Part shown: positions 21,701 through 32,745 of the stretch, piece after piece | How the letters are laid out: each line of letters begins with the position of its first letter | How positions within the stretch are numbered: position 1 is the stretch's first letter | Source: Ramazzottius varieornatus | Lineage: Eukaryota > Tardigrada > Eutardigrada > Parachela > Ramazzottiidae | DNA length: 64,000 nucleotides | Direction of reading: 5' to 3' | Assembly (NCBI GenBank): GCA_001949185.1 | Contig: BDGG01000006.1 | Location: 1,547,657 to 1,611,656, forward strand | The notes under the pieces: model-generated | Seen by the model: only the letters and a program-made list of their open reading frames with translations | Database searches by the model: none | What the model was told of the DNA's origin: nothing | Position numbers and translations under genes: made by a program

Positions 21701-24700
21701 ATGGATACTGGGTCGGTTCCCCAGCCGAAAGAGGCGACCTTGATGAGACCGCCATACGATCCGAACGCAACGATCTCGTAAGCTTACATGAATCTGGACC
21801 CAACTTTTCTCCAACGTGTTCACTTTCCCTCTGGGGTTGCAGGCTTCCGGCACCATGTTACCTGATTGGGCAGATGGAATTAGTCTATATTTATTTTGGC
21901 GCGGGTTTCTGGATACCCATCCTCGCATTAATCTACGTCCAGTTCGCGCGCATCAAGCGGTTTCTAGGGAAGAAGCTCCTTCAGAATCGGCTAACCCGTC
22001 AACACGTGGAAGGCGCTGTTGAAGAGGAGCTCGAACCCAAGAAGAAACTGGCGGCAACAGGGGAGGATCGCTTCAAACAGCTAATAGCGGCAAAGGCTAA
22101 GCAATCCCGGTTTACATTGGCTATGATTGAGGCGGCTTCCCCACAAAGCCTTCTCGGACAGGCTATGGTGCGTACTGTGGTCAAGATTATCAAGATTATT
22201 TCGTTTATCACAGCCGATTACTGGAAGAAAAATGGCGTGTTTAGATGGGTGTGGCTGTACTGTGCAGTGGCATATCTTTAGCCATTTATTTGTCGGCGGT
22301 CACATTGTAAGTTTTATACTGTTCCGAGATCTTCATAATCCTGAATGTGGACCATTTTCTACACCCCCACTTTTTCCAGCCCGTCGCAAAGCGTGGAATA
22401 CTGTGGAACCATGCCGAACGCGCATCAGCCGATCGATCTCCTGGCCAACATTTACCTGCTGGTCTATTTTGTGATACGCGTAAGTCTCCTGACGATAAAC
22501 ATGCCAGAACAAACGGGTACAGTCCAGACTCAAGACAGTATAGAAAGCAAGATTAATATTGTCTTTCAGGTTCTTGGGAACGAGAAAAAACTGGACATCG
22601 TCCTGCATTCTATGCATTCCATTGTGGATTACTTCACGATACCGGGTGTCATATTGAGCATTGTGCTTGATCGCTATTTCATCGGTCTGCGTACTTTTCC
22701 TCATGTACTCCACCGTTCATGTTGCGCCCATATTTTTGTACATTATTTGATATCGATAGGTTTTGCGTTCTTCCGCGCATACAATTGTTTATGGATCGTT
22801 GATCTGTTGGCTAACCGCGGCATACTGCGTAACGTGAATACAATCCAATTGGCGCATTTGGTTCTGCTGGTGATTTCGGTCCTAATGATTTCCTCTGGGT
22901 TTTTGCACCTGGTGGAAAATATGGGCGATCCCTGGCTGCTGGCGACATCTGGACCGTACAATGGGCAGCTCATTTCTTTCTGGAGATGTTTCTTGTACCT
23001 GTATGGTCGTGTCACCCTTCTGGACCTGAGCGGCATGCGAATTCAGACTATGGTACGTCGGCTGTCTCTTCCTTACATCCATAGATTCACCGGACTTTTG
23101 TGTACAGCTTGGAAGGATCATTATCTACGGATTCCAGATCCTGGCGTTGGTAAGGCTTCCAGTCTTTCATTCAATGATGGTAGATTTCGGAGATGTTCGG
23201 GGTGCTTATCCGTAGGGCATCGTCAGCAAAGCCATACCACAGATTATTCTCCGGATGAAAGTTGTACCCCAGTTTTTCGACAAGACATACCAAGTGCCGG
23301 TATTGTCCTTGTGAGTTAGTATTTCCTGTCGCAGCAGAAGTGTTTTGGGTGAAGTCGGTTGTCCGTCTTCTGGCAGGCATCTGGTTGTTTGCGGACACGT
23401 GCGAGTGGGTCCCATGACATCATTCCTGAAAGAGTTTTACAACGAGGACCGCGAGCTCAGCGAGTATTTCCAGATCGTCATACTGGACGAGTCAGAACCT
23501 GACGACGCCATGAGTCGCTTGCTGGAACTGTATTACAACCGACTCGACTACCGCAGGGGTTCCGTCATGAAGAGCAAGGACCTTCACCGAGTCAAAGTAA
23601 TGGAAGCCGAAGCTGTGCTCATCCTCGCCGACCGAACGACTAGCGACATCGACGCCGAAGATGCCGCAAACATCATGCGCGTAGTATCCATTAAGAACTA
23701 CAGAGAGAATGCTCGTGTCATTGTACAAGTTCTACAATACCAAAACAAGGCGAGAAAGTCTTCTCGCAATCTTCGAAAGCCTGGTGTGAAAATATCGGAC
23801 CGAATGATTTCAGTGCGAAGATACATCACATTTTACAGGCGTACTTGCAAAACATACCCAGCTGGTGTCCGAAGCATGGTGATGTCTGTCTGTGCATCGC
23901 GGAACTGCGTTTGGGTCTTGAAGCGAGAAGTTGTCTGGTACCCGGCTTTTCTACCCTAATGGCCAATTATTTTACAACGCGCTCGTTCAGCGAAGACAGA
24001 AAGGTAAGCTACCGTACTAATGTCATCGCATATGCCGTTCCATAGGCGGCACCGAGCGCTTTTTCAAGTAATCGTCTGTTTACTCTAGTATACCGGTACT
24101 TGGATGGATGAATATCTGCACGGCACTTCGCTGGAGCTGTATTCAAGGACTTTTGGCCAAGCTTTCCACGGACTGACTTTCGCTCAAGCGTGCGAGTAAG
24201 ATGAAGTAGTAGAGAGGCTGCAATTTACGTAGAGAAACCAAACAAACGAAAACTAATCAATTTTGAAAATCACAGTTTGTAAAAGGAATCGCTGAAACCT
24301 TTGAGAGGTTGCAAGAGACGCGGCAGTTGGAGGAAAAAGCTAAAATAAACGACTGAGGCTAGCCATAGTAATTAGCTTGATAGAAAGTGCTGACCAAAGT
24401 GCATTTTGAATGTCTGATTGTCTGGAGTGGAGGTCCTGCGCTAGCCGGGGACGAATTACGCTTCCCGGTGCTTATTGCCAGCCAGAGAAAAACTGAGGGC
24501 AGTTCGGGAAAATTCTAAATCGGCGGAACGCTCCTTCGGGGTTCACGAGAAACGCCCCCTCCCCCCCCACTCGTTTCTGCAATCGCGAAGCGAATTGCTC
24601 AACTTGAATTTCGAAACATCCCTAAATCTAATCGTTTTGTCCAAACTATCGTTTGTTCAAACCATCTGCACAAAGTGTAACTTCTCTAGTGTACTGCTTT

Positions 24701-26994
24701 ACTGACTGCAGCATCATCAGCACATGCTCGTTCTGTTTAAGGTTTTGTTACCGGCGGTTGAAAGTCCTTCTGATAGCTCTCCACATCAACCCAGATGACC
24801 CTTTGACGTCCCCACAAATAAATCCACCACCTTCAGTCAAAATAACGGGGTCGACCTATGGATATTTTGTTGCTGATTCAACGGTCGAAGTTGACCGGTA
24901 TGTTTAGTGCCGTGTGGCCAGGAGCAATCGCCCATTGGTTCTGCGAATAAATCCAAAAGATGACGTGGTATTTACCTTATATTTTTTCAGTGTCTTCCAC
25001 TACTGTGCGACCTGCCACAGTGATTTCTCGGATCTGGCGAACATCAAGCAGTGCAAATGTCGACGTGAGTGTCTTTCAGATTTTACAGCAACTCTCGGCA
25101 TACCACCTGACCTGCGCTACGGTACTTTAGACGCTGAGGGCAGCACACTCATTTATGAATCGAAGACTTCGGTGTCCACCCCTCGTTCACCACTTCTTCG
25201 CATGCTCTCGCAACGGAAAGGAACAGAGATGGAGTCGAAGTTGTGGACTTACATGTGCCACTATCCTAATGCGTAGGCCGCTCACCACCTGTTTTAAAAT
25301 AGACCTTATGTCGCTTGAAAGCGGCGACGACAATTGTATAGTATATACCCAAGTGGATTTACTTGTCCTTCAGCGACGCAAAGCGAACAAATCAGTCGAA
25401 AGACAATCCATCGACAGACCAGTACGACTCAACCGGCAACTTTCATTGGTGCACGCCGATTCCCTTTAGCACCTGCGTTCTGGTAAAGTGCTGCCAGGAG
25501 CGGGCTATAACAGCGTACCAGATCACCGTCAAGTAGAGGTTCACTAAGCCAAAGTTTTCTAGGATCGCCACCAAGCAGCTCTGACGTCCTTCCGCGATCA
25601 CATCGTCCTGTGCATATTGTCCCAACCGTATTCTCAGAATATTGGGATCGCTAGCTTTGTTCTACCCCTACGCACCAGTAGCTTCCGTAGGGAAGACTTG
25701 AGAGACATAGTCGTCCTGGGCGATCCCGAATTATTGGAACGCGAATGGCCGTATCTTTGTAACCTACCCGGGATCTACGTCGTCCAGGTACCTCGAGAAT
25801 GAAATGTAATTTCTTTGATGTCAAAGTGCACGCCACCTGGTGGGAAATGATTCATTGCTGATTGAATGTGTTTTTTATCAGGGCTCCGCATTGAACAGGT
25901 CGGATCTGCGGGCTGTTCACCTCAACACCTGCCAAATGTGCGTCATGCTGGGCGCACCTGGCTCAAGCGACCCGAACGCCGCTTCCGGTAGTGCTGCCAT
26001 CGACAAGTCCGTCATCTTGGCCACCTTGAATGCCCGAGCTATGCGCTTCTCGGACGAAGAAAATAAAATGCACCTCCATTCCAGAAGTGAGAAAGCCGGT
26101 ACTCTGAACACAAACTAATTGCAAGGCGCGAACAGCGGACAACTTTTCTGTGGTCAAGAACTGATTGCTTGTAGGTAAATACAAAGGTGTATACGAGGAT
26201 CATAAAATCACGAAAGTTCGCGAAAATGGATACGAAGTACCTTTGCTGACGGATCTGAGTAAGTCAAATCTTTCAGACATATAGACACTGTACTGACTCT
26301 AAGCATGGTCATTTGTTTCCATCTTCGCCAAATTTTAGCAAGGGAATCCAATGTCCAGTTTTTGGAGTCGGATGACATGGGGGAGGACCTGCCCGGCACA
26401 GAGTTCTACTTGACACAGCCCTACGCTGGTGGCAGGGCATTTGCCACCAGTGTGCTGGACATGCTGATGATCACGTCTTTCTTCACCCCTTCCATTGTCA
26501 AGATCTTCCACAGCTTGGTCTTCGGTGGCGCATCACTTGAGCTCGAACGACTTCTTGCGGAGGGTGCCGGTTTGATCGGCGGACCCGGCATCTCGAAGAC
26601 GACAAAGGCTGATAACCAAGTGGTAGTAAGGCAGATACCAGTCGACAGCCCTCCCTTCCGTGTCTACGCGGTAAGTTGCCACAACCGGTCCGAGCTTTAG
26701 TGAGTCTGAAACCACAGTACATTCGATCAATCTTAGGGATTGCCGTACGGTGGCCTTTTCCTGGATGCGCTGGTTAACACGAATCTACTCATTCTGGGAC
26801 TTTACCGATGCATAGAGGATGGCGAAGGTGGACTACTCTGCGATAAACGTTACGTAGTTTCCAGCCCGCCAGAAAGCTTCGTTGTTCGGGCCAGCGACCT
26901 GGTTTTCGTGCTGCAGAGAGCCGACTGGCAATCTCCTGAATCGACGACCCAACAGCGATCAGTGTCAAGACTCGCGGACGTGAATATACTTTAG
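21701..26994 (+). CDS. slo: Slo1/BK-like channel with a lost K+ selectivity filter
   Basis: Exons read: 21701-21777, 21843-22167, 22245-22306, 22380-22479, 22570-22690, 22760-23052, 23108-23149, 23184-~23254, 23377-23749, 23839-24003, 24089-24195, 24742-24897, 24991-~25272, 25563-25787, 25882-26086, 26175-26258, 26339-26670, 26737-26994. Phases agree at most joins. Unresolved are the end of the 23184 exon (no GT donor), a GC-AG intron after 23749, and the join 25272/25563. The order is Slo1-like: S0, S1 ([14 protein letters not shown]), S2 ([12 protein letters not shown]), S3 ([15 protein letters not shown]), S4 with few Arg (IGLRFAFFRAY), [10 protein letters not shown], pore, S6 ([14 protein letters not shown]), RCK1 ([25 protein letters not shown]) and RCK2 ([17 protein letters not shown] in place of the Asp-rich Ca2+ bowl; [11 protein letters not shown]). 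The pore reads [10 protein letters not shown] where STVGYGDVYA is expected. K+ conduction is doubtful. Confidence 0.8.
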
Positions 26995-27840
26995 TACAAC
27001 CCCTGTTGCTTGACTGCTTTCTGAGTTTTAGACAGCGCTCAACATGATATACATTTGTTTTTCAGGTTGATTCCGTAAGGATGAGAGATGCCGCGGCAAA
27101 GGTTTCGCGCGATCCAAGCTTCAGAAGCAGCGTTAGATTATGGATGATGTAAAGGATTCACGGTGTTACAATACCACATGTATGTCTTCTTACAGTGTTC
27201 GATTATACAGACAAGATCTAAACTTTTCAGATATTGTTGTCTTTTTACGCAGCCAACATTCCATCAGAACGCCGCAAGCGAAAATTTACCGAGTACTTTA
27301 CTCGTTTATGTCTCGATTCACTGCTTTCATGATTCTCGATCATATTAGTTTTGGCATGCAAAACACTGCCAGCTGACAGTCACGTTTTGTGGAAGTCACA
27401 CTTTGAATTTCCGTACAGCTGGCATGGGTTTCCGCACCTGTGCCTGCAGTTTATGCGCGATTCTTTCACACTGACTCGATCGAACAGCGCGCTCAAGAGG
27501 CACGGTCAAGTTTCGCCCCCCCCCCTACAACACCGCCCAATCAGTGCCTTCCCACGCGACCCGAAAATTTGCTGACCCTCCGAGCCTTCGAGTTCCACCA
27601 CTGTAATGGATCATTACGTTGTGGAGAAACACTTGTTGAATTTTGCGAAGGCAAAAGAGATCGGACAAAGAGTTCGAGACTTTCATCGGGGAAAACGTTA
27701 GAGGGAAGGAGAGGAACAAGAAACCATTTGCTGGTCAAGATGACTGCGAAATCTCGATTCGATTCGCATGGATTTTATTCCCATTCCCACTGGTTCTCAC
27801 TTCTTACTGACGCATCGCCATAACTGCTGCGCAGTTTCAG
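26995..27840. other. No clear gene; possible upstream part of the KH/RING remnant
   Basis: 27600-27705 can be read as YVVEKHLLNFAKAKEIGQRV, faintly similar in position and pattern to YVVIVGPEETQRV in the gene at 32746. Stops follow. No CAP-Gly core was found. Otherwise only short frames. Confidence 0.3.
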
Positions 27841-28264
27841 CTTGATCCATGGCGGCGAACCATCCAAGCTGGTCGAAAAAGCACACGGCACAGTCTTGAA
27901 TGAGGAAGGTTGTCCGCTTCACCAAATCTCTTTATCGGGGAAGGAACCCACCAGAAACGCTACAAAACCAGAACTCGATGCCTAAGAACCCAGCTTTGAC
28001 TCCATCGGCCCAGGTACGTGCAAGCAATAAATATCACGTTTCGACGGTTCGTTCTGCGGAAAGCGGAGCCTGATTACATTCATGTCTACTCTAGAACCGC
28101 GAGTACATGTAGTAGAATGCGTAGTCTGCATGTCAAAGATGCCGAAGACAGTATTCGCTCCTTGTAATCATCTGCACACATGTTATGTGTGCCGAGAAGC
28201 TACTGTATTCAAGAGCGATAACAGACATTGCCTGACCTGCCGTGGAGAGACTGAGCGTTGCTGA
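27841..28264 (+). pseudogene. KH-like plus RING remnant (copy 3 of the CAP-Gly/RING family)
   Basis: After a TTTCAG acceptor, a segment reads LIHGGEPSKLVEKAHGTVL and HQISLSGKEPTRNA. This matches in spacing the KH-like region of the 34.6-kb copy (KAGALVLKAMIEISG, then EITLTGLQSE). It ends in a TAA before a GTACGTG donor. The following exon (28095-28264) starts in the same phase as the RING exon of copy 1 (AG|AA). It encodes an intact C3HC4-type RING: CVVC, then APCNHLHTCYVC, then CLTCRGE, ending ERC-stop. The RING is complete but the upstream part is interrupted and no CAP-Gly was found, so I call it a partial copy. RING domains usually recruit E2 enzymes in ubiquitin ligases, and that is only a family inference here. 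Confidence 0.5.
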
Positions 28265-28434
28265 CGCGTCTGGAATTGAGATAGACAGTCATCTTTGAAA
28301 CGACTGAGACACCATAAAAAAGGCTCGCGGTAAAACCAATCTTTAACTGACGCGCTTTTGTTCTGTCGGTTCTCTGGTTTGGTTCTTCTGACAGCTAGGT
28401 TCACAAAGTCCGGCGTTATACCGCCTTCAGAAAG

Positions 28435-30097
28435 CTACCCTTTACGGCGCTGTAAAATCGTCTGAACTTCCTGCACCGAGCGACCTTTGGTCTCAGGCAA
28501 TCGAAAGTATAAAAATGTCGAAGATACCACCAGAAAGCCGATAAAGATTAAGAAGATGTATTCTTCGGCAACAGCCACCACCACCGGAAAGGCAAACGTT
28601 GTCACGAGTGAGCCCGTCCACGCTGACACACCTGTCCATGTCATGGCGGAAGCGCTTGCCTCAGGTCCGAACAGCTCCGTAGGCAGGTTCCATGGCACAG
28701 AGAACGGTCCGATTCCATAGCACGCCATGAACAGGAAAACGCATGCCACACTAGCGTACTGTGTCCAGACGTGGCCTTGTTTCGTCAGCGCCATACACAT
28801 CACGAGCAAAGTCAAAGCCAATGTTTCCACTGCGTTAGCTCCCAGGAGCAATGTTTTCCTACCGGCTTTCTCCATCAGTACGGAACCTAGTAAAGAAAAA
28901 ACGAGCAGCACTGCGAAAAGTCCGATAGTAGCGTAAACAGCGTCGAGTTGAGTCAGGCCGACACGGTTGAAGATTGATGTAGAGTAAAAAGCAATGCTCA
29001 AGTATCCGGAAAATTGCTGGGAAATCATGGCGACAGCGCAAAGGATGAAGGTTGACCGGCGGAAGGAAGACTTCCAAAAGCCGAGTAGGGAGACTTGGTT
29101 CTGTACTGCGTGGTCCAGATCATACTGAATGCTTGCTAATTCTTTCTCAACGTCTTCGGTTCCTCGTAGCCAAATTAGAGCCCTTCGAGCTCCCTCAGGA
29201 TCTTTGGAGTCCTTGAGTAAGAGACGTGGACTGGCAGGGCAGAATGGTAGAGCCACAGAAAAAATCAAGACGGGTACTAGTGGAATCACAATGAGTATCG
29301 GCCAGCTGTCCTGCGATCCGAGAATCATTGGTAGGCTGAAGGTGGTCCCAAATATCATACCGGCGACGTACATACTGTAACAACACGACAGTCCAAAACA
29401 ACTATCCTGAAAGGCAGTTCTCACATTGTCGTGACTCTGTACTGGCTTACATCATAGGAATGCTCCCCACTGTACCACGCAATGTCGGAGGCGTGAGCAG
29501 CGAGATGTACAATGGTGCTACCACGCAGATGAAGCCCATCGAAGCTCCCGCAATCAGCCGGCCAGCAATTAGCAGCTCAAAGGAAGAAGCCCATTTGGAC
29601 GTTGCGAACATGACCGTCCCCGCAGTGAAGACTACATTGGTGAACAGCAGCGAGCCCTTCGTGCCTAGCTTATTAATGACCAATGTGCAACCGAAGGTAG
29701 CCACCAATCCTCCAACAGTAATGACTGACGAAGCAATCGCCCAGATGGTGTTCAGCTCTGCATTTTCTCGGAGGATATTGGCTTCGTCCTGCGGAAGGTA
29801 GTGTCGACACCACAGGTCCGTACTCTCGGAGTCGTTGTAGCTTATTCCGGTGGACCCACCTAGTCTTTCGCATTTGACCGATCGAATCCAGTTGACGATG
29901 ATAGACTGAAGCCCGTTCAGAGCCACCAGCAGGTATCCCATGACAAACCATGTACCGAAAGAAACAATGAACGCAACAGACAGCAGAGAAAATGTCAACT
30001 TATCAGCTGGCTTCTGGCTCGTCGTCATCCTCATGCCGAACCCGTCGGTGAGCGGGAGAATCTCGCTTTTCCTGATGCAGTGATGTTTTGATGACAT
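28435..30097 (-). CDS. GLUT-type facilitative sugar transporter (MFS, SLC2A-like)
   Basis: Two exons on the minus strand: 30097-29451 and 29374-28435, joined in phase 2 across a 76-base GT-AG intron, giving 528 aa. The usual GLUT length is about 480-540. Family marks in order: TM1 with a long extracellular loop 1; GRLIAGASMGFICVVAPLY (the GRxxxG and PxY region after TM4); PASPRLLLKD in place of PESPRYL; MISQQFSGYLSIAFYSTS in TM7 (the QQxSG motif); EKAGRKTLLL (the D/E-x-AGRR loop); GPFSVPWNLPTELFG in TM10; and PETKGRSVQEV at the C-terminus. It should be a plasma-membrane protein carrying hexoses or related solutes down their gradient, but the substrate cannot be read from sequence. The start is the first ATG of the open frame, leaving about 35 cytoplasmic residues before TM1. 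No damage was seen. Confidence 0.88.
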
Positions 30098-30479
30098 TGG
30101 AAGGGCTTCGCCGAGAAGCTAATGTTCCAGGCATCGTCTGGAAAGACTGTCCTATTTTTAATCGACGGTCAGTCGTAAAATATGTTAAAATTTCCAATTG
30201 CATGCCGAGCAAAGGTTCATGCTGCCAAGCATTCTCAGAGTCTTATCTGAACACGTCGTAAAATGATTTCTAGATAGAAAAATCAACACGTGCGAATTAT
30301 CGTGGGATATTCAAAAGCGTCTCAATCTGGTTTTATCATGCTGAGAGTATCTGAATTTCCTTCGAAGGAAACCACAATATTTTGCAAAACGAGAAATGAT
30401 TGTTCTCGGATACCTGCTGAGAACGCCAGCCGGCTTTGACGCTGCTTTCGCAACTGACGACTTTCCAACCTGAAAACGG

Positions 30480-30700
30480 TTCGGTATCGACTTGCAGTCG
30501 ACACAGTGGGAAAACTTCAAGCGGCGCACGTTTTTACTACTGTCGCCTGAAAGCGTGCGTCACCTGCAAAAAACAAAAGCAACTGGATTTTTTTTCGAAG
30601 TGACCCATGATTTCGGTGTTATTGGCTGAGAACTTAAGCCACTTGTAAAAGCAGCTTGTCGAGTTTGTTTTCCCATTGTGCCGGCACGTTTACGGCTGCC
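30480..30700. repeat. GTGCGCCACTT hairpin repeats
   Basis: Arms: CAAGCGGCGCACGTTTTTAC, GAAAGCGTGCGTCACCTGC, CGAAGTGACCCATGATTTCG and AAGCCACTTGTAAAAGCAGC followed by TTGTCGAGTTTG. They match the arms of the intronic copy at 54644-54734. Two degenerate copies appear side by side. Confidence 0.55.
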
Positions 30701-31235
30701 TTTGATGTTCCGGACGATTTACAAATGTAATGAGCGAGTTGCTGCGGAGGTTTCAGTCCCTTCAAAGCCGCGTCGACAGCCTTTCCTTCGCCATAATGAG
30801 CTTTCATCCAGCTGAGAAAAATGATACCTCGTTGATCGATATCTGCGGATATTGTTTGCTGCTGTGGAAGGAACGAAACATACCTTGCGGATGAGATTTT
30901 CAGATCTAGATTTTGGTCAGTACTTGACACAGTGTTGCATATGAAAGGTCTTCCACGTCGAGTTTGTTTACTGGACTGCACTTGCTCGCCAGCAAGTGCT
31001 GTCCAGTGAATTTCGAAAGTGCCCAGCGGTACAAGAAATTCGAATGCTGAAGGACAAACACGGCACGAGGTAACGAGTATTCCGTTTCAGAAAACCACCG
31101 CCGAATTACCCATCTCATATTTCAATGATTTTGACCTCTAACAAAGGGATCAATGTAATGCTGATCCACAAAATAGGATCGCTGGTGGATAGAACAGAGT
31201 TTCTTTCATCCCCAGAGTCAATAGCCTAGACCCAT
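30701..31235. other. No clear gene
   Basis: A minus-strand frame (30634-30981) encodes YGEGKAVDAALKGLKPPQQL and similar, which looks protein-like, but it runs into the hairpin repeat and has no recognised family. I leave it unassigned. Confidence 0.3.
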
Positions 31236-31375
31236 TTCAGTTCCGGGAATACACTACAGGACGCAGAAGTGACGAAAATTTAGCCGCATTATGATTGATT
31301 GGATGACTGATTGCGCTGATTGTGTCATTATTTCGTCACTTCCGTGTCCTGTAACTTACTGCCGGAACGGCAATG
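31236..31375. repeat. MITE of about 140 bases
   Basis: The left arm TTCCGGGAATACACTACAGG then GCAGAAGTGACGAAA mirrors the right arm TTTCGTCACTTCCGTGTCCT then GTAACTTACTGCCGGAA. The ACTACAGG-GAAGTGACG part also occurs inside the inverted repeats of the Tigger-like element at 40563-42653, suggesting a shared origin. Confidence 0.7.
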
Positions 31376-31874
31376 CGTCTAGGTTATTAGCCCAGCGCTT
31401 ACTTACGTGACAACGCTATCCCTGGGCTAGGCGCGTAGAACCAGAGCGCGTCGGTTCGATTCACCGTTCATCCTTTTTGCTTTATCCTCCACGAAAATGT
31501 GTTAATCCAGTGAAAATCATAACTATTTTTGAGGTCTTTGCTTTCGTTTCTGTTTAAAATCTGACTTTGAACATTCGGAAGAATTTCTTCGAGAAAGAAA
31601 GCACTTCCTATAATAGGATTCATGGACCTAGCTGCACAGAATTCGTCGCAAATTTCGAACAAGCAACATCGGAGAAATAATAATTGGCATGAATGGCATC
31701 TAGAGCCCAAGAAATCACGACTAAAAGGAAGGAAATTCAACACTGGTGGCGTCTAAAATCATCGCTGGAAGGATTTCTCCGAAATGCAGCCTAGCACGTG
31801 TCGGCCAAAGAAAGTCACCGAATTACTCCGCTCTTGCAACCGATGTAGCTGCCTCGAGCTTTCGTGAATATCCT

Positions 31875-32291
31875 TCAGCGTTTCCTGTGAAAGAAGCAAA
31901 TCCGAAAATTCAAAAATAGTACAGGCTTCTGTAAATGCCAGCAGTTTCCTACTTTTGATGTGATGGTGCTGTGGGGTAACAGCTTCAAAGTAACGAAGAG
32001 TTTTGCTGAGGCAGCAGCAATATCAGTCTTGAGGGAATGGAGGATGTCTCGCCGTATGTCGTTATTCTCATGTCGAAGTGCACGGCGATGGGCAGATGGT
32101 ATCCTCACAGGTTCCGTTTCTCCAATGGGAATATAGTCCGAATTAGAGAACGTACTGGAGGCGAAGGCAGATGTCGAGGTAGTCGAAACCGAGAGATGAT
32201 CCGAGTGGCGATCGTAGTCGTCTCCATCGTCGTTCACTTCGGCTGGCACGATAACAACCTTCTCGGCTGGAATGTAGTTCTCGTTCTCCAT
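31875..32291 (-). CDS. Possible first exon of an unknown gene
   Basis: An ATG-started minus-strand frame beginning MENENYIPAEKVVIVPAEVN. It then has an Asp/Ser/Thr-rich stretch and RRALRHENNDIRRDILHSLK, with a helical look up to about 31960. A GTAGGA donor-like site follows. The composition is plausible for protein, and the frame faces away from the CAP-Gly gene 450 bases off. No domain recognised, and downstream exons were not found. Confidence 0.3.
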   Translation of the reverse strand: MENENYIPAEKVVIVPAEVNDDGDDYDRHSDHLSVSTTSTSAFASSTFSNSDYIPIGETEPVRIPSAHRRALRHENNDIRRDILHSLKTDIAAASAKLFVTLKLLPHSTITSKVGNCWHLQKPVLFLNFRICFFHRKR

Positions 32292-32745
32292 GCTCGTCCT
32301 TCTATCCCAAGGCTACAATTTCCGTCTTGAATGCCAACCAGCAATACAAGAAATCACGGCGCGGAGGTAAAAACCAGAAGCTTCAGAAATTTAGAGCGAA
32401 AAATCAATCTCGATATTGGCGTTCTCAAATCTCAAACAAGCCGAAACCAGTCTGCCAATCAGTCATAAGTTTTCTGCTGGTGCCCGCTCCGATCGACCGA
32501 CGGAACCACCTGTTGCAGTTTTCGCTCCGCCCACTCACAGGGTTGAGTCAATCACCCCTCGTTCCACCTGGTTTAACCGGGCGAGTTCAAAAACTTTTGT
32601 TTTGGAAAGTGGAACTGCCATTTCTAAGACTTGAGTCGTTATAGCGCTGACGTTTTTGCCGACAACCGTGCAAACTTCTCATTTCTGCCTCCTGACCGCC
32701 AGGAAATCTGGGAGGATCAAGAAGATCGTGAGAAGTTCTAATGCC

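Noticed and set aside
30634-30981. Minus-strand frame with protein-like composition
   Set aside because: It overlaps the hairpin repeat arm at its end and has no recognised domain or splice context.
31381-31480. tRNA-like B-box (GGTTCGATTC) with an upstream TTAGCCCAGCG resembling an A-box
   Set aside because: The T-arm does not pair properly and no acceptor stem or anticodon arm could be drawn. Probably chance, or a very old tRNA-derived repeat.
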